Position numbers and translations under genes: made by a program. From CAYSRJ01 sp964521865 (GTDB lineage Bacteria > Spirochaetota > B62-G9 > DRHN01), in assembly GCA_964521865.1 (NCBI GenBank), contig CAZFTJ010000012.1:68820-132819 (forward strand): a stretch of 64,000 nt of DNA, written 5' to 3'. The notes beneath the pieces were generated by a model. The model ran no database searches. It had not been told where the DNA came from and saw nothing but the letters and a program-made list of their open reading frames with translations. Below, piece after piece: positions 42,562 to 50,323 of the stretch (within the stretch, counting starts at the first letter, position 1; every line of letters starts with the position of its first letter).

Positions 42562-43941
42562 ATGAACAATATATTAATCATCGATTCCAACAGCAAGATG
42601 GCAAACGATATCACTCATACCTTTCGGAACGACGGTTTCACAATTACAGATGCCGCAGACTTCGAATCGGCAGCGGCAATAATCAAACAGCGTGATTTCG
42701 ATGTTATTATAAGTGACACAAATATACGGGGAGGCACGCTGGACGAGCTCCTTGAATATGACACGCGCACCGGAACAAAGCCGATTGTCATCGTTTCAGC
42801 CGGACACCAGAACCTCGAGGAGGCTTTGAAGGCAGTTGAAGCTGGGGCTTTCGACGTAATAAGAAAACCGTACAGAATTCCCGAACTGGAGGTGAAGATA
42901 AAAAACGCCCTGAAGATACGAAAGCTCGAATACGAGGCAGACAACCTTCGGGGCGAGCGGGATATCATATACAAGGCGGAAAACTTTATCGGTGAAAGTC
43001 CCGGGATCAAGGAAATATTTGAAATAGTAAAAAAAATTGCGAAAAGCAGCTCGTCGGTGCTTCTCCTTGGTGAAACCGGCACAGGCAAAGAGCTTTTGGC
43101 TGGCGCCATTCATTACAACAGCCTGAGAAAAGAAAATGCGTTTATCAAGGTGAACTGCGCCGCACTCCCGGAGCACCTTCTCGAAAGCGAGCTGTTCGGG
43201 CATGAAAAGGGAGCCTTTACCGGAGCCGACAGACAGCGTATCGGCAGGTTTGAACAGGCTGACGGAGGAACGATCTTTCTTGATGAAATCGGCGATATGA
43301 GTCTTGCCACACAGGCCAAGGTTCTTCGGGTACTTCAGGAAAAAGAGTTTCAGCGTGTGGGCGGCAACAAAACCATAAAGGTGGATGTGCGCATAATCTC
43401 GGCCACAAACAAAGACCTCATCCATGAAATACAGGAAAAGCGTTTCAGAACCGACCTGTACTACCGGCTGAACGTCGTTACCATAACATTACCGCCGCTG
43501 CGAGCGCGACGGGGAGATATACTTCTTCTAACCTATTTCTTCCTCAAAAGATTGACCGGCGATCTCAAAAAAAAGATTTCGGAGATTCATCCCCTTGCCA
43601 TAAAACAGCTCACCGAGTACTCCTGGCCCGGAAACATCCGTGAGCTCGAAAACACAATCGAGAGGGCCATTCTGCTTGCCGACGACGGCATCATCAGACC
43701 GGAAGACCTCCATCTCCCCTATCAAACCGATTTTGTACAATGGGATTACAACGCGATTCGGATACCCCTCAAGGGAATCAAACTCGAGGAAGTCGAACGT
43801 CGCCTTGTGCTGCAGTCGTTGAAGATGTGCGATTGGGTGCAGAAGGATGCCGCAAAACTGCTGGGTGTTTCTCAACGCGTTTTGAATTACAAGATCAAAC
43901 GATTCGGCATAACCCACCCACGATGGAAGAAATACCGCTGA
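42562..43941 (+). CDS. Sigma-54-dependent response regulator (NtrC family)
   Basis: 459 residues. The receiver (about 3-118) has the phospho-acceptor aspartate in VIISDTNIRGG and the lysine in VIRKPYRIPE. The AAA+ domain has Walker A GETGTGKELLA near 170, the sigma-54 contact loop GAFTGADRQ near 217, Walker B GGTIFLDEIGDM and the R-finger region RTDLYYRLNVVT. A Fis-type helix-turn-helix closes the protein (QKDAAKLLGVSQRVLNYKIKRFGI). It should activate sigma-54 promoters when phosphorylated. Two such promoter matches lie just downstream, ahead of fibronectin-III genes, making it their likely activator. No histidine kinase is adjacent. Confidence 0.93.
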   Translation: MNNILIIDSNSKMANDITHTFRNDGFTITDAADFESAAAIIKQRDFDVIISDTNIRGGTLDELLEYDTRTGTKPIVIVSAGHQNLEEALKAVEAGAFDVIRKPYRIPELEVKIKNALKIRKLEYEADNLRGERDIIYKAENFIGESPGIKEIFEIVKKIAKSSSSVLLLGETGTGKELLAGAIHYNSLRKENAFIKVNCAALPEHLLESELFGHEKGAFTGADRQRIGRFEQADGGTIFLDEIGDMSLATQAKVLRVLQEKEFQRVGGNKTIKVDVRIISATNKDLIHEIQEKRFRTDLYYRLNVVTITLPPLRARRGDILLLTYFFLKRLTGDLKKKISEIHPLAIKQLTEYSWPGNIRELENTIERAILLADDGIIRPEDLHLPYQTDFVQWDYNAIRIPLKGIKLEEVERRLVLQSLKMCDWVQKDAAKLLGVSQRVLNYKIKRFGITHPRWKKYR

Positions 43942-44106
43942 CATACTACAGCCGTTTCTTTCTTTTTTCATTCGCTCCCATGTAATAATTACACTTCCAA
44001 TTACAATATTGTATATCCGGCAAATTTATAAAAACCCTGCCGGTGTTTTATGTTTGTAATTTCAAGTATTATAATGAATTAAATCCTGGTACATCTTGTC
44101 TAATTA

Positions 44107-44121
44107 TGGCATAAAATATGC
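44107..44121 (+). promoter_or_regulatory. Sigma-54 promoter match before the first FN3 gene
   Basis: TGGCATAAAATATGC keeps the invariant GG and GC at the correct spacing. The start of transcription would fall near 44133, only four bases before the ATG at 44137, so either the message is leaderless or the true start codon is further in. It lies 165 bases after the sigma-54 activator gene. Confidence 0.5.
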
Positions 44122-44136
44122 GGATATTTAATAGAA

Positions 44137-44430
44137 ATGAAAAAAATTTACGACACCGACTCTATCTCAGTATTATGCAAAAATAGTGCGTATCTTCACT
44201 GGGAATCGCATCAGGACACCGACTTCGAGGGATACAGGGTGTATATCGGGCACGAAAGCCGCCGGTACATCCGTTTTGAAAATGCCGGTAAAAAACCCTT
44301 CTTTATACTCGATGATCTCCAACCGGGAAACACCTACTACTTCGCAGTCACCACGCTCAACCGCTTCGGACATGAAAGTGATTTTTCAGAGGAAATCGTA
44401 TTAACGGTTCCCCACCCCTTCTCGAGCTGA
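44137..44430 (+). CDS. Small fibronectin type III protein without signal peptide
   Basis: 97 residues, essentially one FN3 domain. SAYLHWESHQDTDFEGYRVY begins the fold, and LDDLQPGNTYYFAVTTLNRF with GHESDFSEEI is the typical F and G strand region. It is clearly related to the lipoprotein encoded at 44839, with the same YESDFS/HESDFS ending, but has no signal peptide or lipobox. It may have lost its export signal, be cytoplasmic, or have a different start. No strong ribosome site precedes the ATG. FN3 domains usually serve as binding or spacer modules in surface proteins. Confidence 0.6.
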   Translation: MKKIYDTDSISVLCKNSAYLHWESHQDTDFEGYRVYIGHESRRYIRFENAGKKPFFILDDLQPGNTYYFAVTTLNRFGHESDFSEEIVLTVPHPFSS

Positions 44431-44601
44431 CAGAACCTCACACATTTACCACAGCATTTAATTACACCACTGTAACTGTATGCAGCGTACATATACAATT
44501 TCGTAAAAAATACATTCGCCCTCTTTAGTTAAAGGCAGCAAGCCGAAACGTAATTCTATAAATAGCAACTACTAATAACGAAATCTGCTATTATAAAAAA
44601 T

Positions 44602-44616
44602 TGGCATTTAATTTGC
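44602..44616 (+). promoter_or_regulatory. Sigma-54 promoter upstream of the c-di-GMP riboswitch
   Basis: TGGCATTTAATTTGC matches the TGGCAY-N5-TTGC consensus fully, preceded by T and followed by A as preferred. The start of transcription is expected near 44628, about 60 bases before the aptamer. The activator gene upstream is of the matching class. Confidence 0.75.
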
Positions 44617-44689
44617 AGTAATATATGTGATGTTGAAATTGCGGTATATTGAAAGTAAGCCTCGATAAAAAGAGGCTCATAAGAAAAAA

Positions 44690-44838
44690 GTCGATAAAGG
44701 CAAACTGTTCGAAAGGACAGGACGCAAAGCCGTTGGCCTACGTCCCGGGAGGGGGGATACGGCTGCAAGGTTGCCGAGCGATACACGCACCCCTGAGTGC
44801 AGCCTATCGCAAGGCACATAACTCAGGAGGTGCGGAAA
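44690..44838 (+). ncRNA. Cyclic di-GMP-I (GEMM-I) riboswitch with SD-hiding expression platform
   Basis: The aptamer spans about 44690-44785. Its core has GGCAAACTGTTCGAAAGG, then GGACGCAAAGCC, and a 3' part with GGCTGCAAGGTTGCC, all hallmarks of the GEMM-I class. GGCAA/TTGCC (44699-44703 with 44771-44775) closes it. Downstream, 44787-44798 pairs with 44821-44833 in 12 base pairs with one bulged A (44828), burying the whole AGGAGG (44825-44830). GCGATA (44778-44783) can instead pair with TATCGC (44805-44810), which excludes the long stem. The logic appears to act on translation; if ligand binding holds the aptamer end, the SD would be hidden. The direction is inferred. Confidence 0.88.
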
Positions 44839-45282
44839 ATGAAATACTTCTGGCAGGTAAAAAAATCCCGAACAAAGAAAAAGAAACCCGGCTTTCCTCT
44901 ATCACGGATTTTTTTGATATTCCTCGTAATCTCCATAATAGCGTTCACGTCATGTTCCATTGAACCTCTCAGGATTTCTTTCGATTCCGGAGATGACGAT
45001 CCTTCGAAGCCTGTTCCCGAATACCATTATGAATATCCGCAGCAAAACGAGGTAACCCTGGAATGGGATGCGAATACCGAGCCTGATATTGCCGGGTATA
45101 TTGTGTATTACGGATACGAAACGGGAAATTACCTGTACTCAATCGATGTGGGGAATCACACGAGTGTTACGCTAGAAGATCTAGAGCCGGGGCAAACATA
45201 CTGTTTTGCGGCAACCGCATACAATACGGAGGGGTATGAGAGCGATTTCTCAAAGGAGATAGCGTACACTCTGCCTAATTAG
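44839..45282 (+). CDS. FN3-domain lipoprotein controlled by c-di-GMP riboswitch
   Basis: 147 residues. A basic N-terminus (KKSRTKKKKPG) and hydrophobic helix (IFLIFLVISIIAFTSC) end in a lipobox with cysteine near residue 36. An acidic linker (DSGDDDPSKPVPEYHYEYP) follows, then one FN3 domain: NEVTLEWDANTEPDIAGYIVYYG to LEDLEPGQTYCFAATAYN. The start at 44839 has AGGAGG eight bases upstream, inside the riboswitch stem; longer upstream frames run through the aptamer and are not coding. The double control by sigma-54 and c-di-GMP suggests a surface protein used in the motile/sessile switch, for example an adhesin or matrix anchor. Confidence 0.85.
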   Translation: MKYFWQVKKSRTKKKKPGFPLSRIFLIFLVISIIAFTSCSIEPLRISFDSGDDDPSKPVPEYHYEYPQQNEVTLEWDANTEPDIAGYIVYYGYETGNYLYSIDVGNHTSVTLEDLEPGQTYCFAATAYNTEGYESDFSKEIAYTLPN

Positions 45283-45336
45283 ACGCGGAAAGAGACTGTA
45301 TTTTTTCGATTGTGCCTTGCGAATAAAGAAGGCGGG

Positions 45337-45978
45337 TTATTTTCTTTTCTTCAACGTGCTGAAATACACAACAATGCCGATCTTCGATTCGTTTCCAATA
45401 CCCGCTTCAATACTGAAATCAGAATCCTTATCAGAGGTTGTTACGCCCGCAGCAGTCTGCTCGGTCTTTGTTTTTGAATAGCTTGCGGACAGGCTGTACT
45501 CGGCGAACAGAGAAACAAAATCGAATACAAACACCTCCACCCCCATCAACGGGCCGATAGAAAGGGGGATGCTCGTTACTTCCGTTTCAACGCCGCTTGC
45601 CTCATCCGTGGACTTGAAGTGAATATAACCTAGATCGAGAAATGCGCCTATATAGGGTGATACCCTTCCCGTCAAAAGGTGCTTCTCTATGCTGTTCCCC
45701 AGATTCAGCGTCAGGGAGCTCGAGCTGTCGATATACGAAAAATCGATGGAGCCCCGGTACGCGAACTTTTGATTGAAATAGTGCTTAACGCCGATTCCCC
45801 CCTGATAGCTTTCGATATCAAGCAGGATATCATCCACATTGAAAATGATACCGTTTTTTTTGCCCGCATATTCAGGAGAAAGCTTGAACGCCTCACCCTT
45901 CTCGAGGGCAAAGGCAACCGGCACGAAACCTGTAAAAATCACGGCAAATACAAGAACGATAATTCCACATTTTTTCAT
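45337..45978 (-). CDS. Predicted outer-membrane beta-barrel protein
   Basis: 213 residues. The signal peptide is MKKCGIIVLVFAVIFTGFVPVAFA. The mature part alternates polar and hydrophobic residues in strands such as SYQGGIGVKHYFNQKFAYRGSIDFSYI, RVSPYIGAFLDLGYIHF and VSLFAEYSLSASYS. It ends with an aromatic/hydrophobic strand (KIGIVVYFSTLKKRK). This is the pattern of small OmpW/OmpA-like barrels, but the family cannot be named. The start was set at the ATG at 45978, with AGAGG eight bases before it, rather than the ATG at 45996, which would overlap the upstream gene. It is probably co-transcribed with the FN3 lipoprotein upstream. Confidence 0.75.
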   Translation of the reverse strand: MKKCGIIVLVFAVIFTGFVPVAFALEKGEAFKLSPEYAGKKNGIIFNVDDILLDIESYQGGIGVKHYFNQKFAYRGSIDFSYIDSSSSLTLNLGNSIEKHLLTGRVSPYIGAFLDLGYIHFKSTDEASGVETEVTSIPLSIGPLMGVEVFVFDFVSLFAEYSLSASYSKTKTEQTAAGVTTSDKDSDFSIEAGIGNESKIGIVVYFSTLKKRK

Positions 45979-45992
45979 ATTACAGACCTCTT

Positions 45993-46418
45993 TCATTCAG
46001 ATTTAACCCACAAAAGATACCACCCTCCTACCGGGTCGGCATTCGGATCGACCGATGAATGCAGGTTCGATTCTTCCCCGTTTTCCGCGACTGCGCTCAC
46101 GGAAAAGTCGAACAATCCGTCTCCCAGCAGTGAATGCTGTATGGTATAATTCGGATATGGAACAGCATCTATTGTATCCAGAAGATTCCAGGTTTCCGTG
46201 TTGTGCACCCGGTAGTATACATTGTACGATTCGATGGCCATCGGGCCTGTTTCCAGACGCAGTGCAGGCGGGTCCCACTCGAGCGTAATCTCATTTGATT
46301 TCACAATAAGCTGAACCGGCTCCTGTGAAGAATCACACCCGATAAATAATAGCATGCCGAAAGCAAGGGCTAGAATTGGTATACAGAGCCGCTTGGTTTT
46401 AAAAATGCTTATTTTCAT
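45993..46418 (-). CDS. FN3-like lipoprotein
   Basis: 141 residues. The signal peptide IPILALAFGMLLFIGC has a lipobox cysteine near residue 28. The mature part holds one FN3-like domain: NEITLEWDPPALRLETGPMA, SYNVYYRVHNTETW and LFDFSVSAVAENGEESNLHSS. This is the third protein of its type within 2.3 kb and the only one on the minus strand; it shares the NE(V/I)TLEWD opening with the riboswitch-controlled lipoprotein. It precedes the barrel gene with a 14-base gap. Anchoring to a membrane surface is likely; the partner is unknown. Confidence 0.78.
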   Translation of the reverse strand: MKISIFKTKRLCIPILALAFGMLLFIGCDSSQEPVQLIVKSNEITLEWDPPALRLETGPMAIESYNVYYRVHNTETWNLLDTIDAVPYPNYTIQHSLLGDGLFDFSVSAVAENGEESNLHSSVDPNADPVGGWYLLWVKSE

Positions 46419-46630
46419 TTTTTAGACTTTATAAGAATTGGGAAAAGCTGGCAATACACAATAAATATAAGAGTGCTTATTATACAATATTTTAAATAAA
46501 AACAAAATAAAAAAATATAACTTCTTGTAGATTCTTGTGCCGCTTCATTGACTTTACAGGTTTTGTTCTTTATTATCTGAAAGACAAAAACAATCCATCT
46601 TTAAACAATCATTTAGAAGAAATTATAAAT

Positions 46631-48163
46631 ATGCTCGTACAAAATTTTTTAGAAAAAAGCGCTGTACGGAACCCGTATAAAATAGCCCTCGTACACAAAC
46701 ACAAACGATTGAGTTACGCCGAAATCGATAAAGAAGCGAATAAATTTGCAAATGCCCTCATATCGTTCAATATCAAACCTAAAGAGCGAGTTGCAATACA
46801 TCTCCCGAACAGCGTCGAAACAGTCATTTCGATATTCGGTGCACTGAAGGCTTCATGTATATTCACAGTACTCAATCCGTCGACAAAAATAGACAAACTC
46901 GTGTGCATTCTCAACAACTGCAGCGCATCGGTTCTCGTTACCGGTAATAATAATACACATTTTTATGAGAAGCTCAAAGAACAAGTTCCCTCACTCAGAC
47001 TCGTCGTAGCTGCAACCAAGGAGTTTGAAAACGGCAGAACAGATCAGGTCGTATCTTTCGATGCCCTTCTATCAGAAAACAAAACGCAAAAACCATCCTG
47101 TGTAACACAGGAACATGACATCGCCTCGATAATATATACATCAGGCAGTACAGGTGAACCCAAAGGCGTTGTGTGCGGCCATGATAATATGCGCTTTGCA
47201 GCAAACACAATTATCCAGTACCTCGAAAACAGCCCTGACGATATTCTTATAAACGTACTCCCTCTCTCTTTCGACTATGGCCTGTACCAGCTTCTCATGG
47301 CTTTCTGTTTCGAAGGGACCCTGGTACTTGAAAACGCATTCGCCTACCCAGCCCATATTCTAAAAAAAATCGAAACAGAAAAAGTGACCGGTCTGCCCGG
47401 CGTACCGACGATATTCTCGATGCTTCTAAGACTGGATCTCGGCAAGTTCAATCTGAAAACCTTGCGATATGTTACCAATACGGGTTCAACATTTCCACCT
47501 GAAACAATTGCGACAATTCGCAAAAAACTGCCGCACGTAAAAATATTTTCAATGTACGGCCTTACAGAATGCAAGCGGGCGCTGTATCTTCCTCCGGAAA
47601 TGGTCGATAAAAAACCGAATTCCGTCGGTATCCCGATCACGGGAACCGAAGCCTGGATAGAAAACGAGGATGGTAATCGACTCGGTCCCAATAAAACAGG
47701 GGAATTGATATTACAGGGTCCGCACGTAATGCGGGGATACTGGAACAATGAGGAGGAAACCGCCATGTGGTTTCGTCCGGGCAAGAACACGAATAATCGT
47801 ATTCTGCGCAGCGGAGATCTTTTTAAAATGGACGAAGACGGATACTTCTATTTTATCGCTCGTAAAGACGATATAATAAAATGCCGCGGTGAGAAGGTAT
47901 CGCCTGTCGAAATCGAAAAAGTTCTATACACCCTTGACGGAGTGGTCGAAGCTGCGGTCGTCGGCGTGCCGGACAATCTGCTTGGTGAAGCGATACACGC
48001 GTATGTCGTCACCGATCATCACTCACTAACTGAAAAGAGTATTAAGTATCATTGCAGCACGTTTCTCGAAGACTTCATGATTCCACAACGAATAATATTC
48101 ATGAAATCACTGCCTAAAACAAGTTCAGGAAAAATTGATAAAAAATCACTCATAAAAACGTAA
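46631..48163 (+). CDS. AMP-forming acyl-CoA/acyl-acid ligase
   Basis: 510 residues. The P-loop is IIYTSGSTGEPKGVVCGHDN near residue 160. MYGLTECKRALYLPP near 312 is the adenylate turn, and RSGDLFKMDEDGYFYFIARKDDIIKCRGEKVSP near 400 the hinge. KTSSGKIDKKSL at the end holds the catalytic lysine. It activates a carboxylic acid to the acyl-adenylate and passes it to CoA or to a carrier. With the acyl carrier protein and AcpS genes convergent nearby, the acceptor may well be that ACP. The ATG at 46631 gives the normal N-terminus (LVQNFLEKSAVRNPYKIAL); upstream codons in frame look non-coding. NadE-like gene follows by 71 bases. Confidence 0.88.
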   Translation: MLVQNFLEKSAVRNPYKIALVHKHKRLSYAEIDKEANKFANALISFNIKPKERVAIHLPNSVETVISIFGALKASCIFTVLNPSTKIDKLVCILNNCSASVLVTGNNNTHFYEKLKEQVPSLRLVVAATKEFENGRTDQVVSFDALLSENKTQKPSCVTQEHDIASIIYTSGSTGEPKGVVCGHDNMRFAANTIIQYLENSPDDILINVLPLSFDYGLYQLLMAFCFEGTLVLENAFAYPAHILKKIETEKVTGLPGVPTIFSMLLRLDLGKFNLKTLRYVTNTGSTFPPETIATIRKKLPHVKIFSMYGLTECKRALYLPPEMVDKKPNSVGIPITGTEAWIENEDGNRLGPNKTGELILQGPHVMRGYWNNEEETAMWFRPGKNTNNRILRSGDLFKMDEDGYFYFIARKDDIIKCRGEKVSPVEIEKVLYTLDGVVEAAVVGVPDNLLGEAIHAYVVTDHHSLTEKSIKYHCSTFLEDFMIPQRIIFMKSLPKTSSGKIDKKSLIKT

Positions 48164-48234
48164 ATACGTAACAAAAAATTATATTCCGTGATAAACTTCA
48201 TAGCAAGCATTTATACAACCTGGAGGAAGATGTA

Positions 48235-49230
48235 ATGGGCATTGATATTACGTTTTCACAAGAAACCCTGAAAATAGACACTAAAAAAGAGACAGAACGA
48301 ATTGTTGAAAAAATTCAGAATCTCTACCGTACTAAATTCATGAAAACCGGTGCAGTCGTCGCCCTTTCCGGCGGAATCGACAGCAGTGTTGTTGCAGCAC
48401 TCTGCGTTCGTGCGCTTGGAAAAGATCACGTCACCGGGCTTCTGATGCCCGAAAAGGAATCATCAGCCGAAACTTTACAACTCAGCAAAAGCATTGTAGA
48501 AAACCTTGAAATCGACTCGGTATTTACCGATATTACACCTGTTCTCGATGCCCTTGGTTGTTATCAGAATCGGGATAAAGCAATTAAACAAATCATCCCG
48601 GAATACACAACCGAGTACAAGGTCAAAATCAGCCTCCCCCCTGTTCTAAACGGCAATACCTTCAGACTCTTTTATTTGACCGTCGTATCACCTGAGGGAA
48701 AAACAATAAGAAAAAGGCTGACTTCCTCCGTACACAGAGGAATCGTCGCTGCGATGAACTTTAAGCAGAGAGTAAGAAAGATGCTCGAGTACTATCATGC
48801 CGACCGGCTCAACTACACGGTCGCTGGCACTTCAAATCGTCTCGAGCACGACCAGGGTTTTTTTGTAAAACTGGGAGACGGAGCCGGTGACTTTAAACCG
48901 ATCGTTCACCTGTATAAAACCCAGATATATCTACTGGCCGAATACCTTGGAATACCGGATGAAATTCAAAACAGAAGACCAACCCCCGATACCTACTCCC
49001 TCCCCCTTTCATCGGAGGAGTTCTACTTTACTCTGCCATTCGAAAAAATGGATCTCTGTATCTATGGAATGAACAACGATATACTGATAGAGGATGTAGC
49101 AAAGGCAACTGAACTCTCGATTGATGAAGTACGGCAGGTATACCGTGAAATTGAAAGAAAAAGGCAGGCGACCAGCTATCTCCACCTGCCGCCTCAATTT
49201 ATTGAAGAAATCAATGAGGTACCGGTTTAA
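48235..49230 (+). CDS. NAD-synthase-like (NadE family) ATP pyrophosphatase with insertion
   Basis: 331 residues, about 60 longer than ordinary NadE. The PP-loop is VVALSGGIDSSVVAALCVRAL near residue 42. The family ending is visible in NFKQRVRKMLEYYHADRLNY, GTSNRLEHDQGFFVKLGDGAGDFKPI and LYKTQIYLLAEYLGIPDEI. Between the PP-loop and this part lies an insertion of about 50 residues (near 125-175) not found in short NadE enzymes. GGAGGAAGATGTA precedes the ATG. Because it sits beside an acyl ligase and an ACP rather than NAD genes, it may form an amide on a cluster product instead of making NAD. That is inference; plain NAD synthase remains possible. Confidence 0.75.
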   Translation: MGIDITFSQETLKIDTKKETERIVEKIQNLYRTKFMKTGAVVALSGGIDSSVVAALCVRALGKDHVTGLLMPEKESSAETLQLSKSIVENLEIDSVFTDITPVLDALGCYQNRDKAIKQIIPEYTTEYKVKISLPPVLNGNTFRLFYLTVVSPEGKTIRKRLTSSVHRGIVAAMNFKQRVRKMLEYYHADRLNYTVAGTSNRLEHDQGFFVKLGDGAGDFKPIVHLYKTQIYLLAEYLGIPDEIQNRRPTPDTYSLPLSSEEFYFTLPFEKMDLCIYGMNNDILIEDVAKATELSIDEVRQVYREIERKRQATSYLHLPPQFIEEINEVPV

Positions 49231-49240
49231 TAGTACTTGT

Positions 49241-49525
49241 TTAAGTTGAACCACCGTTAACTTTTTTGATTATATAGCCTGCAACATTTGCGAGTGAGTC
49301 TAGATTCTCCGGTACCAGTTCTTCATCTTCACAGGTGATACCGTATTCCTTTTCTATAAACTCGACAAGCTCCAGAATACCGATCGAATCGAGCAATCCG
49401 TTTTCAAGAAATGAATCCTTATCGGAAAAAGGTATTTCATTTATACCAAACATAAACATTTTAATGATAAATCGCTTTACTTCTTTTTTAATATCATCAG
49501 GTGAAAGCGCCAATTTTTTTTGCAT
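49241..49525 (-). CDS. Acyl carrier protein
   Basis: 94 residues, acidic. The 4'-phosphopantetheine attachment serine lies in GLLDSIGILELVEFIEKEYG near residue 45. The helices before and after are typical of ACP/PCP folds (DIKKEVKRFIIKMFM at the start, NLDSLANVAGYIIKKV at the end). AGGAG ten bases upstream of the ATG at 49525 sets the start; a longer frame overlaps AcpS and is not used. It lies immediately downstream of its probable activating enzyme, AcpS, so this is a dedicated carrier, separate from the fatty acid ACP expected elsewhere. Confidence 0.9.
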   Translation of the reverse strand: MQKKLALSPDDIKKEVKRFIIKMFMFGINEIPFSDKDSFLENGLLDSIGILELVEFIEKEYGITCEDEELVPENLDSLANVAGYIIKKVNGGST

Positions 49526-49527
49526 GT

Positions 49528-49911
49528 TCAGTAATCTCCTTCCAGAACAGCTACGGCAACCGCGTATTGCTCGCAATGCGATATTGATATTTGAATTGAT
49601 TTGATATGTAAAAGTTCTTTCTGCCTCTGTATTTTCCCCGAACAATAAACCATCGGATCACTTTTCTCTGAATGTCTGATTTCAATCTCTTTCCATGGCA
49701 ATGAAGAATCCCAGCTCAGGTTCATCGCTTTGTAAACGGCCTCTTTTGCCGCCAGTTTCCCTGCGAAACGATGAAATGTATCGGCTTTGGAATTACAGAA
49801 TGCTATCTCATCTTTCGTAAAACATCTCGTCAAAAATGTTTTATTAGAATCCCGCACCATCTTTTTTAATCGTGCGACTTCAACAATATCTATACCTATA
49901 CCTTTTATCAT
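49528..49911 (-). CDS. acpS: Holo-acyl-carrier-protein synthase
   Basis: 127 residues. GIGIDIVEVARLKKMV at the start carries the metal-binding aspartate. FAGKLAAKEAVYKAMN near residue 62 carries the conserved glutamate and lysines of the AcpS family, and the end has ISISHCEQYAVAVAVLE with the late histidine. It transfers phosphopantetheine from CoA to an ACP serine. The gene ends two bases before the ACP start codon, so the pair is coupled. The ATG at 49911 follows a GTG that could also serve. Confidence 0.92.
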   Translation of the reverse strand: MIKGIGIDIVEVARLKKMVRDSNKTFLTRCFTKDEIAFCNSKADTFHRFAGKLAAKEAVYKAMNLSWDSSLPWKEIEIRHSEKSDPMVYCSGKIQRQKELLHIKSIQISISHCEQYAVAVAVLEGDY

Positions 49912-49946
49912 CACCCGTTGTTTATATCAAACGATTTTTAAGTCAA

Positions 49947-50273
49947 TTAGAAATCCGTTATGACAACAGACTTCACATCACCGTCAAAAACCTCAAAACT
50001 AAGCGTATATGTTCCGCCGAATTCGACATATGTGGCATTTATAGCCACAGCTTTCGGATCATTCGAGCCTCCCTCCCATTCTATAATCCATTCTGCGACA
50101 GCATTGTTTGCTATTATTTTTGAATCTCCATTCACTGTTGTATTGAGTGAATATCCGTTGACATTCTGGTTTTTCACCTGTACCGTTGCCTCAAGACTTT
50201 TCAAATTAATGCCGCATGAAAAGGTTAGTCCGAAAAAAATCATTATAATAAGAATTCTATATAACCTTCTCAT
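49947..50273 (-). CDS. Small lipoprotein of unknown function
   Basis: 108 residues. The signal peptide YRILIIMIFFGLTFSC ends in a lipobox with the cysteine near residue 20. The mature part of about 88 residues reads as beta strands (ATVQVKNQNVNGYSLNTTVN, TYTLSFEVFDGDVKSVVITDF) and could be a single Ig-like domain. GGAGGTATTTT precedes the ATG at 50273. It lies inside the ACP/UbiX part of the cluster on the same strand. No function can be assigned. Confidence 0.72.
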   Translation of the reverse strand: MRRLYRILIIMIFFGLTFSCGINLKSLEATVQVKNQNVNGYSLNTTVNGDSKIIANNAVAEWIIEWEGGSNDPKAVAINATYVEFGGTYTLSFEVFDGDVKSVVITDF

Positions 50274-50323
50274 AAAATACCTCCATTAACAAATTGAATC
50301 GTTCCTTGCACGAAACACAAATC

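Noticed and set aside
44022..44053. CCGGCA...TGCCGG inverted repeat as terminator after the sigma-54 activator
   Set aside because: Only six base pairs with a long loop and no U-run; too weak to call.
44510..44545. AAAGGCAGCAAGCCGAAACG as a second c-di-GMP aptamer
   Set aside because: Shares a few words with the class but lacks the paired core and the GGACGCAAAGCC block.
44649..44963. 104-codon plus-strand frame across the riboswitch
   Set aside because: It runs through the aptamer and is out of frame with the FN3 lipoprotein.
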